In this document: piece by piece, positions 39,160 to 50,281 of the stretch | How positions within the stretch are numbered: the first letter of the stretch is position 1 | Layout: each line of letters begins with the position of its first letter | Assembly (NCBI GenBank): GCA_008933995.1 | Contig: WARS01000110.1 | Coordinates: forward strand, 2,046,001-2,110,000 | From: Datnioides undecimradiatus | Taxonomy: Eukaryota; Chordata; Actinopteri; Lobotiformes; Datnioididae | Length of the DNA: 64,000 nt | Direction of reading: 5' to 3' | Notes under the pieces: generated by a model | Database searches by the model: none | What the model saw: only the letters and a program-made list of their open reading frames with translations | Told to the model about the DNA's origin: nothing | Translations under genes and position numbers: made by a program

Positions 39160-40415
39160 TACATCCCTGACCACCTGGCAATCACTACTGACATCCCTAT
39201 CCCCATCCCAAAAGATGAATGCCAAATGTGCTCGAAAATAATCAGCTCTCTTAGTGTGTCTCCTGCCAGTTAAATATCTGCCACCATGTCCCCAGTGTAA
39301 GATAATCTCACTGAACATGTCATCTATGATAACAACACTCTCTCCTCGAGCCTGTCTTGATCAGCTCATTCCCTGCCAGCATTAACAGCGTACAAGAAAA
39401 CAGGTTTAGCAGTGCATCTCCAAGCCTACATAGATTACCTTTTACAATCCAAAGATGCTCTCAGAACAAATACTCACACGTCATACACACTGGCTACACC
39501 TAAGAGTGTTTTCCTAAGAGTGTCTCTACCTGTAATAACCCCTGCCTGTTTCCGTTTCGGTCAAAAATACAGCAACATGTCACTCTCCAAGCCCACATCC
39601 TCCTCAATGACCTGTTGGAACCATTTCAATACAGTTTCAGATTACAACAGAGAAACGTCCCTCAGCAAAATCAGCAGAGACTGAAACTGTTGTCACCTCA
39701 GCATTCTCCTCTGCCTCGATCTCACTGTAACTTTCAGTATCATCAACCATAACATTTTTCCTTCCAACCTCAATCTTTCCTCGAGGTTTTTTCCTGTACT
39801 GCCCCCTCTTTGCTGACATGAACTCTCACAAACAGAGAACAGTTTATCTACATCAACAAATTATCCTCCAGTACCAGTAATCTGTCTAAGGCATCCTTCA
39901 GGGTTTGTTGCTTGGTCCTCTCCTGTTTATCCTTGACATGCTCCCCTTCCCCTAACATCATCTGTTGTCATGGTCTTCACTTCTATTGCTACGGTGACTA
40001 TGTCCAGCTCTATATCACCACGAAATCCATCACCGCTGCACCTCTGACCAAGCGACTCGCTGAAATTAAACCATGGATGTAAGCCAACCTTCTCAAATGT
40101 GACTGTAATATATCAGCCATTATCAGCCCCGAATCCTTAATCACAATCACTAACAAGATCTGCCTCGACAACGATTACTCCATTCCGTCTTCATCCCCTC
40201 TCTCACAACACATCCAAATCAAAGTCCTCATCCTCACTCACAAAGCCCTTCATTACAAGGCCCCTTTCTACCTTACCAACCTGCTCCACCACCGCCACAC
40301 TCGCTTCAGCAACCGCCATTCCTCTAATGCCAACCTCTTGTCTACATTATTCAGGAAGAAGCGCCTGATTTTCTGGAATTCACTCCCTAAACACATCTGG
40401 TATTGATTATTATTG
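39160..40415 (+). mobile_element. L2-type LINE, reverse transcriptase remnant
   Basis: Plus-strand frames give IINHNIFLPT near 39735, the RT box QGLLLGPLLFILDMLPFP near 39905, YGDYVQLYITTKSITAAPLT (the degraded YADDTQLYI block, here YGDY), and near 40220 HKALHYKAPFYLTNLLHHR, SSNANLLST and WNSLPKHIW. These match L2-clade LINE RT and C-terminus. Several frame changes and stops break it. It lies head to head with the minus-strand LINE at 36530-37640 and ends shortly before a (TC)n(TA)n tract. Confidence 0.82.
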
Positions 40416-40475
40416 GTTATTACACCCTCAATAACATATAATATATTTATATTTTATATGCATTATAATATTATA

Positions 40476-40476
<1 letters not shown>

Positions 40477-40516
<40 letters not shown>
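40477..40516. repeat. (TC)n(TA)n compound microsatellite
   Basis: About 10 TC units run straight into about 8 TA units, ending at the TA that borders the MITE at 40517. Confidence 0.93.
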
Positions 40517-40720
40517 CACTGTTGCCCATAAAGTTGGAATAATTTTGTTTCCAGACACATTCCTCTTTTTATTCCTATTTATACACATCAGTAATCACTT
40601 TTGTCCAGATGCAATGATGAGTTTTGAGAAGATATACACTTTATCTATCAAGAATAAATCACAATTATTTAATGAGAAGAGTAAAAAAATATTTTATTCC
40701 AACTTTATGAGCAACACACA
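40517..40720. mobile_element. Tc1/mariner-type MITE, about 204 bp
   Basis: The left end reads cactgttgcccataaagttg, then gaataattttg after a TA. The right end, complemented, reads tgttgctcataaagttgg, then aataaaat, also next to TA. The terminal inverted repeats match in at least 24 of about 28 positions. TA flanks on both sides agree with Tc1/mariner target choice, though both flanks are TA microsatellites so the duplication is not provable. There is no transposase between the ends. Confidence 0.75.
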
Positions 40721-40732
40721 TATATATAAAAC

Positions 40733-40733
<1 letters not shown>

Positions 40734-40804
<71 letters not shown>
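40734..40804. repeat. (TG)n(TA)n microsatellite
   Basis: A short TG run followed by TA units with two tatt interruptions (near 40764 and 40780). It lies directly right of the mariner-type MITE. Confidence 0.93.
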
Positions 40805-41079
40805 GGCATTTCTTCTATTGCACATGGCTACACTTATTCAGTCATCAATTAAATATGATATCTTTTAATGAAACTTATTATGTTGTGTTTCTGTGAAACT
40901 GAGGAAACGTGCAGAGCAAGTGCAGTCATATACATAACATGACTGAGTTAATCTGGTCACACAGATGGTGCTGTCTGCCATGCTATTTAGTACCTGTGCG
41001 CTAAAGTATATTGAACCATTTGTTAAAAGAGGAGTTCAGGCAGCTCTGGGAGTGCATGATTGGCTCACATTCTTACTGG

Positions 41080-41150
41080 CACACACACACATGCACACAT
41101 ATTCGAACACACACACACGCAGACACATTCACACACACGCACGCGCACAC
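41080..41150. repeat. Interrupted (CA)n tract
   Basis: CA units with TG, CG and TT interruptions over about 70 bp. Confidence 0.85.
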
Positions 41151-42893
41151 TATCAAAGCTTTATGTAGTTCTCCCATTTGGCCAGTGGTGGTGAGAAACT
41201 CGCAAACACAGCACAGATTGCTTTTAAGCAGCAGGTAATGATGTTGATGCCACTATTTAGCTGGGGAGAAGTTTGCACATGCCATCTGCGCTTTGGAGTT
41301 TAATCAATGGAAACAAAGATAAATGAAGGGATATCAAGGAGTGAAATCTCTGTAGAGGTTTCATGGGATGAAATCTGACCAGCAGTACCAGAGCTGACCC
41401 TGTCCGCTGAGGGTTATCGCCATGACACATCACAAAACCCTTTATGGATTTTCATTCTGAAGACACAAAGACAGCTGCTGAAAATAACTTTCAATACACT
41501 CCTCGGTCATTAGCAGGCTGCAGTCTTTCCAAAATCCCTCTCTCTCAAGCTGTTCCCGTGCTACAACTGCTAACTTAAGCGGTCACAGAGATAACATATT
41601 AGTTAATCGTGTGGCTGACTGATGGCACACATCATTTTCTGACTGACAGCAACAACACATTATGTTAACAAGTGAAAACACAAACTTAATATATCACCCA
41701 CAGCCTGCCAGGATCACACGACAGGGAGGCTTTACATGTTTGATCTTGCATGAGATGTATTCATTTCCCAGAACACTACAAGTATTTAACATCATTTTGA
41801 TGCATTTAGGACCATGTTCTTTGTACAGGGGTAACATATTTGTCCAGTTTAGAATTTTTTTGGTTTCGGTTCTGACAGAGCAACATATTTTTAAGTCTGA
41901 ACCAACAAATGTACATGCGTAATAAAATAAAAGCAACATTAAATTTGACAGCTTGATGATCAGTATTAATGTGACTACTGATCACAAGATTGCAATTACA
42001 CATGGTAGTTGTGGTGAAAATGATCCCAGCATGCACTGGTTTAACCAACACATGGATATGGATAAATGTGTTCTTGCATTTTTGCCACTGGCTTTGTGCT
42101 CATGTTTTCAGTTTAAATATTTAGTTTATATGAGGTGTGATTGTGCAACAAACAAACAAAAAAACAACAAATAAATAATACATTTTATATCTATTTTTAA
42201 CACTTAGGCATAAAATATTGATTGTTTGAATATGTTAATCAATTGGACATACAACCAATATTGATGCAGCCCCCGCAATAGCACCATAGCTGGTGATAGT
42301 TGTGCAAACAAGTAATTAATACATTAAAACCAGTTCTTCCTCTGCATATTTAAACAAACAAATGTGAAGTGGATTTTCTAGTTGCCATGTACAGTAGAAA
42401 CACTCAGAAAGGCTAGTTGCCTTAAATTCATGGGTGTGTTGAAGATTTAAATAATTAATAACGGTTTCCGCTCTGCGCGAGCTATGCAAATAAGCAGGAT
42501 TTTTGAGAGTGTTCAGTGCGTCTCTGCTAACGCAATTGCTCTGGGCAGAAGAAAGCACAAGTGAACGTAACTCATTGAATGAATGGAGGGGTTTTCTGCT
42601 TCTTTAATCTTTTCCATCATTGCTTTTTTATTATTTATTTAGAATAATTGGATGCATTGTAATATTTTGAGCCCGGAGCTTTTGTCTTACACCAGCAGCC
42701 GTTCGGAACCTAGTCTGTATCTAATCATGGGTCATTTCAGTTTTTGTATAAGTATTGAGCCTATGGGATGGATCATTTTGTGGTGTTAATAATAATGCAT
42801 ATGTTTTCATTCAATTCAAATTCAATGTTAGCTTTTTGCTCAACGTTATATTTCATCAGCGCACACGGAATCTGCTCTGTGCTTCACACATAC

Positions 42894-43083
42894 CTTGGTA
42901 TCTGAGTAGGACTGATCCAACCTGAGACTTCTGGCTGTGAAATCGAATAGAGATCTGATTGCTGTGGCTTCGTACTACCAGCCCCCTCATCAGAATGGAC
43001 TCATTGGCCAGCATGGTGTTTTCCCCGTGGCCCACGTCTTCAAACACCACCTTGTCTCCTTCAGATAGATTCACATTCATTAC
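42894..43083 (-). CDS. sez6: sez6 exon: CUB1, C-terminal half
   Basis: This 190-bp exon encodes VMNVNLSEGDKVVFEDV, NTMLANESILMRGLVVRS, ISIRFHSQK and VLLRYQA. It aligns with the human SEZ6 stretch VQNISLREGETVTVEG to LANQSFLLRGQVIRS and ends at HYQA. Two sequons (NLS, NES) are shared in position with human NIS and NQS. There is no cysteine, as in the second halves of CUB2 and CUB3. The acceptor is tgacag next to 43083 and the donor gtatgt after 42894. It starts in phase 0 and ends in phase 1, unlike the corresponding CUB2 and CUB3 exons, which start in phase 2. This is the first sez6 exon in transcript order in the window; the exon with the CUB1 start and the Thr-rich N-terminus was sought to 64000 and not found. 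Confidence 0.93.
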
Positions 43084-44142
43084 CTGTCAGAAAACAGAAC
43101 AGGGATTAGACCATTTATTTACCATTCAGAAACAAAAAAAACCCCAAAAAGGTAAAGATTCTAGGATCTGCTGAACCTGAAGCAGGAGACCAACACAGAT
43201 AAATACTAAAGTCTAGATGTGTCATACAGTTGAACACGTAAAAAATGTGAAACCACACCCATGTCAATTACGAAAAATGATAGCAACTAAAAATATGTGC
43301 AGCGTAACAAATAATAAACAAAACAATTTGCCTTTGGCTTACAGACTCTTTTATTCGAAAGGCCCTGAAGCTTTCTGTGTCAGCTGTGCATCTTCAATCT
43401 GCCACAGAATCCAATAATTTTACTCGAGAAAATGGTGTTGCATGAAATTGCACCGTGATTTTCACCGAGTTCGATGCTAATATCTATGTATATTAATTTA
43501 CTTAGACAGCAGCTCATTATACAGTCGAACTCAGTACAGTTCAGTTCAGTTCACTGAGCTCAGAAAAGAAACGATGACACAGTGATCGTGATTACAAAAT
43601 GTAGTAATTTGGCCAATGCCACTTAAGAAAATCCTATGAAGAGTATTACTCATAAAAGTATGATACTATGATCGTTCTAAGATTAAACTTTTGTCTCAGT
43701 TACTTTATGTTATACCATTAAAAAAAATCATATTAGTAAAATGTGAAACTTTTCAGTGATACCTGCACTATGAGGAAACGTGCAGAGCAAGTGCAGGAGA
43801 AGTATGGTTAAGCATTATGGCTCATTAACACGATTCTGTTCATTTCTACTTCATGCATGGATTGAGGTATGGTAAGACTCTGTGCCTAGTGCCTAGCGTA
43901 GTGGATGATATTGTTATAATTATGCATACACTAAGAAGGATTTTAAAATGCATGGGACTACAGAAGGAAGAATGATTTTGACCCGCTGGAGGTAGTGTCA
44001 TTTCACAGTTAATCAGCCGGAGGGCCAGAGAAGGCTCCATGTTTTGGGCAACTGGGATGTCAGTTCATTGCAAAAGAGCAATGTGGCAGTTCACAATAGG
44101 AGCAGCCTACATATCATGAGGAGTCCGCATCAGCTAAGATAC

Positions 44143-44290
44143 CTTGTTATAACATGCGATGTTTCAACATATAACAAGATAAATTGTATATTGTTATAAC
44201 TAACCTATATGTTATTTTGTTATAATATGAAGGGTTTTAATGTAAAAAAGTGAAAATATCTTGTTAATAAAACTTGTGTTATTAAACTTG
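44143..44290. repeat. TTGTTATAA-rich short repeat
   Basis: CTTGTTATA at 44143-44151 faces its complement at 44170-44178, and ttgttataa recurs at about 44191 and 44218, with atatcttgttaat near 44258. It resembles a small teleost MITE-like repeat; ends are unclear. Confidence 0.4.
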
Positions 44291-44707
44291 TGTTCTTTTT
44301 TTTATGAGTGGCAACAATAAGCTGCCATACATTTACTGTAAGCAAACTCCATCTATGGAAAAGACTTTTAGAGGCAGAGCTGGAACGCTTTAATTATTCC
44401 TAATTATACCATCATGCCATCATTATGCTCCCATACATTTTTGTTTGCACTATTTTTAACTCAGTACAGTATGGTCTGTGTGTCAAGAGTTGAATTCCCT
44501 TTGTGCCTAAAAAAATTGATAACACACCTATAAATATTACTATTATTCTCCAAGGGATTGTGCAGGGAAGACCAGAACACAATGAGTGACCATATCAGAG
44601 TGTAAAGCTATTTACCAACCAAATAATAAAGAAAGCTGGTAAAAAACCAAAACAAAACAAACAACCAAACAAAAAAAAGCAGCCTCTCGCTGCCTGTCAC
44701 AGCTGTG

Positions 44708-44749
44708 CATATGTAAATCATATGTAAATGTGACTATTTACATAATATG
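44708..44749. promoter_or_regulatory. Cluster of three POU-like atgtaaat sites
   Basis: catatgtaaat occurs twice in tandem (44708-44718, 44719-44729) and once inverted as atttacataatatg (44736-44749). atgtaaat is one base from the POU octamer atgcaaat. The 400 bp that follow lack recognised repeats. A regulatory role is inference. Confidence 0.3.
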
Positions 44750-47700
44750 TATTTGCAGTCACGGCCATTCACTTCAAAATTGTGCTTTACGACAGCAGTC
44801 CCCCACGTTATTCTGGATAATTTCAAAAGTGGCATAAAGGCTCCGCACAGACTTTATCCATTCAGGGTAGCAGCCATTATTGTTACCACACTGTGCACTA
44901 TTCATCAGCCAGTGAGACAGCAAAGCAGAAAGACTTTTCCAATTTCAGATCAGTTAATAAAATGCTCCTATTATGAAAGGGCTTTGGGGCACAGGAGTGC
45001 CAGCCTTCATGGATTAATTTTACATCTGAAGCTATTTGCCCTTACAATTTGCAATAAAGGGGTTATTACTGGCACAGTTCAAGGGCTTGTTTGCACTTAA
45101 GCTTGCATGAATTTAGCATTGAAAAATAACAATAAACACTCTAGTTAAGAGTCTTGACCTGAGAGACTTGGTAGGTGAGTTTGACCTCTGACTCAAACGC
45201 TGTTTCTGACAAGCGCAGTGTGGCAAGTGACAAGCATTTCATTAACAACATATCAGCACTCGAAGCGTCGTAAGTAACAGTTGGGCACGCATTAAAAGTA
45301 AGAAATATGGAAATAGCCAAAAGGACAATGTAGAGCTCAGTGATTACACCGCGGATAGGCCTGATAATTGTCAGCTTGTCTCCTTCGCTGACAGCACGTC
45401 TGGTGAGGAATGTCACTTTTATCAGCATTTATCACACCAGGTATATCTTTATTCGGGCGTTAAAAGGAAGGAGGCGCCTTGTCTTCATGTGGCCCTCCAT
45501 AGATTATATCAACTGCCTCCTATCTCATGTAGCTATGAGATGAATCCACAGCTCTCCTGAGAAAAGCAGCAAGGGGAGTCTACAGTGATATGCACTCACT
45601 GATAGGAAATATGTGACTGTGAAATATGAAACAATATGTTTCATATCATTGGAACATTCAAACCAAATTGGAACGACCTTATGGATATATAAGTATTACC
45701 TGCTGAATAAAAGTGGTAATCTTGATGTAATATACTGTATGTGTACTAAATTTAATTAATAGTATTAAAGACAGCGTCAACAGGTATCAAAACTGTTTAA
45801 GAATAAAAAGGGGATATTAAGGCTATAAGGTTTTTATAGTATTAGCTGTAGAGCTGTCAGCAAATGACCAGTGATTTACAGTAATGATATATTGTTGTGA
45901 TAAAGCAGTGGTTCAGCATGCGTTTGTGTTCTACTGCTCCTTGGTGTGCTTTTTTTAAGCAGAATGAGAAAAAAAATACCACTCATGTTTGTGTTCAAAG
46001 GTGCTGTAAGTGACATTTAAGCTTAACTTGGCAGGGACTGGAGGCAGCAGGAAACCACTAATATGCAGCCAGGTGCAGTGACTGTGCACAGCTTCCTGCC
46101 GTGCAGCTCAATGTATGTGCGGCAAATAGTGTCTCTTTTGAAGTTCAGTTGTCACAGTGTCTGCCTTGCTGTCCCTGACTTCAGCCACGTTGCCACTTAT
46201 CCCGGACTCCTCCTGCATTGTTCTTTACCTGTGCACGAGATGTCGCCAGACTTTTAATACTTCAATTCTTGATAGTGCCGTATCCACCTGCCTTTCCCTA
46301 CCCTTCTCCACACCTTCAACTTATTCCTTAATCAGGCTCTATACTCTACATATACTAGTCCACCTCCTTTGTTCCTCACTCAGCTCATCTAAGTTGACAT
46401 GGGCCACGTGTTTCTGGCTGCTTTGTTAGGCTAGTGTTTGCTTTTTGCTTTAGTATTGATTTTCCAGTCCGTGCACTTACCTACCTTTGCCTACCTGCTT
46501 GCCTGTCTGCTCATCAGTGTGCCTGTTACCTGTCTGCCCGTCTGCTTGCCTGCACTCTGTTGTTTCATTAAATCACTGAAATTATCCTGTCTGTGTTAGT
46601 GACATTGGTTGACCTCTCTAGATTTTGTGAGTCATTTTCCACAAGTGTATCTCTCATCACACAACACCGTACAACAGTGTTACTCAAACGCCACAGAAGT
46701 GTCAAACAAGGAAGGGAAAATATAGAATGCAGTCCCGTTTTTCCTATGTTGTATGTGTATGTGCCGCTGATCTACCTGTATGTAATAAAAAGCAGGTTAC
46801 GTTTTGGATGGAGATGCCAGTGCGTGGGAGGGACTAGCAGAAACGCATGGTCCTGGGGGAGTTGTTAGTGGAGACAGAAGTTTCTGCATATCAGAAACCA
46901 CCACCTGAAATAACATGACCAAAGTTCCATGCTGAGGCCACTAGATGACAACAAGAAAACAACAAACGAACGCCACACGATCCAGCTGAATGCCATGTTG
47001 AAAAAAAAAAAGTGGACATTTTTTTAATCAAGAATCATAAATCATAATTTCACAACTTTTGAGTCATGTTATAGGTAGGCAGTCATAGATTGTGTTTAAC
47101 GTTTTTCTTTTGCTTTAAAATGTAAAATGGGGGAGGAATTGATAACAGTTCTCACTTAATCCCACTTAATACTGCTTATATAATATACTGCCCGTACAGT
47201 GCATTACTCAATTACTGTGCTCTTGTTTAAACTGAAAATTTGCTTGCAGCCCACGTACAGTAGGAGCCTATCCAGCCTGAACGCAACATGAATGACTCAT
47301 ACTGTACAAGCTTGGCCTCTGCAGCGTGCTTGTGTATAACAAGTCATAATGTGCCGTTAATGAACTCATGGACACAGCATCAGGATAATAGTGTGCTGAA
47401 CAAAGGGCATCACCAAGTAATCACATTATGCCTTCAGCTCAGGGATAATAAAACACTTGGGGGAACATTTGGAGACGTAATCCAATTTGCCCTGGCACCA
47501 GTCCAGTTTCCGTATAACTGTACCTCGCAAACATAATCATGAGGGGTGAAACCGCGTCTGGTAGAAGAGTTATTTCTCTGACAACATAACAGATCACAAT
47601 GCACTGTCTAATCTGAATCAGTTGCTGCAGTGAATGCAACCTAAGATATTGGAGGAAAGTGAGCCATGTCAACAAGTCAAAGTCACAGCAAAATCTATTG

Positions 47701-47949
47701 AAAGCTACAACAGTGCTTGTGGATGGCTGGTTCACTCTGATTAGTGAACTGACGATTGACATGTCTGCACAGTCCTGAACTCTTCCGCTAAGAACGTCAA
47801 TTCCAATTTCTACAGTTCATTAGCTCCAGTCCTAATAAAATCAGCAGCAATGGGAAATAAGCAGTGAAACACACGTAGACTGTTAATTGGGTGGCATCAT
47901 ATTCACCATATTTAAAGTTAACATGCCAAACGCCAAATACAGCTGAGGT

Positions 47950-48180
47950 TCATGGGATTATCTGTAATGGTTTGAGTTTCAATTCTATGTTTTTTGATAA
48001 TTTCCTGTTTTATTTTGGAGAGTTTTTTCCTCCTGTGTCTCTATGTGCCTGTTTCCTGTTCCCTCCTGTGTCTTGTTCACCTCACCTCCTGTGTCTATAT
48101 ATTATTTGTATTAGTTCCTTTGTTCTGTGTCTGACCATCTACTTATATTTGCGTCACATATGTTTGTCTGTGTTCTTCTT
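47950..48180 (+). repeat. Teleost repeat related to the 57411-57927 element
   Basis: atttcctgttttattttgg, then agagttttttcc, cctgtgtctctatgtgcctg, gttcacctc and cctttgttctg match in order the complement of the element at 57411-57927 (atttcctgttttattttgaa, cacctgtgtctcatt, gtcctttgttctc). The copy is partial; its terminal tgtcatcatttt end is degraded. Confidence 0.55.
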
Positions 48181-48587
48181 GCAGTTGGTTTTTTAAAAAA
48201 AAAAAAACAGCCAGCTGTGGTGCTGATGCTGCAGATTGCAAATTGCAGCTTCACCGATAAATGCACCAGCATCTTCAGCTGTTGTGTCCATCCCACCCAG
48301 CCTGCTTCTTCTCCATCTGCGGAACAGCTCCTTGGTGCTGGAGTGTTTCTAGGCCAGGGAGACAGGACAGGTCTGTTGTCCAAGGGGCCGAGTGCCACTT
48401 TTGAACTCATTGAACTTGAGAGATATGCGTAGCCAGGACTACTTGGTTTAGGCAGAGGCAGCTCAGCCTGCCAGAGAAGGAGGCGATGAAATGCTCAGTG
48501 TATACTGGGGAAATTAAACCTCATAATGAACTGTATCAGAAGCACGACTGGCTGTTTGACAAACCAACCCCAAAAAACAAACAATAA

Positions 48588-48610
48588 ACAACAACAACAA
48601 CAACAACAAA
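48588..48610. repeat. (CAA)n microsatellite
   Basis: About seven CAA units after an A/C-rich run. Confidence 0.9.
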
Positions 48611-50250
48611 ACGCAATCAGAGCTACACACATAAGCAGTTGTCTCATATACACTCAGAATTAACATTTTTTATTATAGCTCTAGAGAAGTGACCTTGAGA
48701 GGAGCAGTAGCTGGATGCACTTATGTCCACAAACTTATCAAAACATGTGAATCAAATGCGACTTTTGGCACATTATAACGTTTCAAATGCTGAATGTTGT
48801 AAATTTGTCTTTATATATATATTTGTGGTCTGTGGTCTGTGGTCACTCTACTACTACCCTAGGTACAAAATCTGGGCAAGAGAGAGAAGGGGCAGTCAGA
48901 GACAGCCACAGATGATGCTGTGGAGGTGCACATCGCAACAGTTGTTCAGGTATACATTTCAATTTTCAATCAGTGAGACATGTACTTTGAATGCAAATGA
49001 GGTCTAGCACCTTGTGCATGAAAAGTAATGTTTATCCACTCTAGAGGTCTGACTGAGCCCCCGGTCTGTAGTTGTTTCTGTCCTGTAATTACACATTGTA
49101 AAGAACTGCTGCTTTTGACATTTCATTTCACTTTATTCACACATCGTATTAATGATATAAGCAATAAAACACGTTTCACTGGAGGGTCCCTGACCTCATC
49201 CATTATTTTCTTTTATTAGACGACCCTTTTTGTCCTTGCCATTCATTAAGATTTAATTGAAGGTTAATAATATGACACAAAATATTTCTTTCCTAATACA
49301 GTTTACTGAGACACTGTGATCTTCTGAAGTGTGCGAAGAGGTGTGAATCTGGATAGATAGATGATCAAGTGGTAACCACTGACTGTAATGAGAACATACA
49401 TACAATGACACAAGCTTTACATTAGAGAGACTCTTGCGCAAGGTGGGGTGGATATAATGCAGAAATTCAAGTGTGGGTTTTGTGAAAGAAAGATGAAATA
49501 AGTCCTATTAGCTCTCACAACAAAATAAATAAATTAAATGAAGCAGACATGTGTTAGGTATTGGGATGTGTATGAAGGAAAGAGAATGAATAAGAAGATA
49601 AGATGGCATAAGGGGCAAGGCTCCTAGCAAAAGTAGCAGTCAGGATTCAGGACCATCCTCCGTCGACAGAGGGTGTGCTTTTTGTTTTTGAGGACACTCA
49701 TGTTTACTTGGATTTGCTCCGAAGCTAAATGAAGGTGAAGTTAAAGACAAAATGCGTCATCCTTTAAGCAATGCAATTTAGAGGTCCTGATTAAAATCAC
49801 CACAGTTTTGAAGTTGCAATCATTCTTCCTTGAACTGTCTATATTTAGAATGCAATCAGCTGTTTAAAATCCCCTTAACTACAAACTGTGGACTTCTACT
49901 GTGACTGCCACAGGATGAGGGAGGTATGTAAACGTCATCTACTGAAATGTATTCATCTTTATTCCATCACGTAACGAACATATATACATGCCGAATGACA
50001 AAATGCTCACAGAAAATCTCTCATACAGTAATGCAACAAAGAATAGAGGGGACTGGGTGCTGTGTTGTAAAGAGAAAAGCTTTTCTGACATCCATTTACT
50101 TTATAAAAGCAACAAATGACAGCTGAATAATTCAACTGACACTCCCTCATTAAATATAAGCCGACAACTTTGGGGGACAGCGTGGAGGATGAGAGCAAAA
50201 CAGGGACAGATGGAACCCTGGGATATAGTGTTGACTAATGGATAAAAGTC

Positions 50251-50281
<31 letters not shown>
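50251..50281. repeat. (TG)n microsatellite
   Basis: About 14 TG units in the upstream intron. Confidence 0.95.

Larger units (their letters stand above)
22372..42893. other. sez6: 20.5 kb intron between CUB1 and sushi 1 exons
   Basis: The longest complete intron in the window. It holds LINE remnants at about 25440-25700, 26150-26505, 36530-37640 and 39160-40415, a mariner-type MITE at about 40517-40720, microsatellites at 40477-40516, 40734-40804 and 41080-41150, and three copies of an unnamed repeat at about 28022-28115, 30520-30790 and 35110-35320. Stretches without a named element, such as 22450-25400, 28200-30500, 31500-35000 and 41200-42890, show only short chance frames; some (24150-24260, 27160-27400, 41220-41420) look non-repetitive and might be conserved regulatory DNA. 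Confidence 0.7.

Noticed and set aside
45141-45428. Minus-strand frame containing AVSEGDKLT, similar to LSEGDKVV of the CUB1 exon
   Set aside because: The similarity is six residues only; the rest has no CUB features and the true CUB1 second half is already at 42894-43083.
46000-46580. Pyrimidine-rich stretch ending in an attaaatcactgaaatt-like motif, considered as a retroelement end
   Set aside because: No paired terminal sequence, no primer site and no coding remnant; left unassigned.
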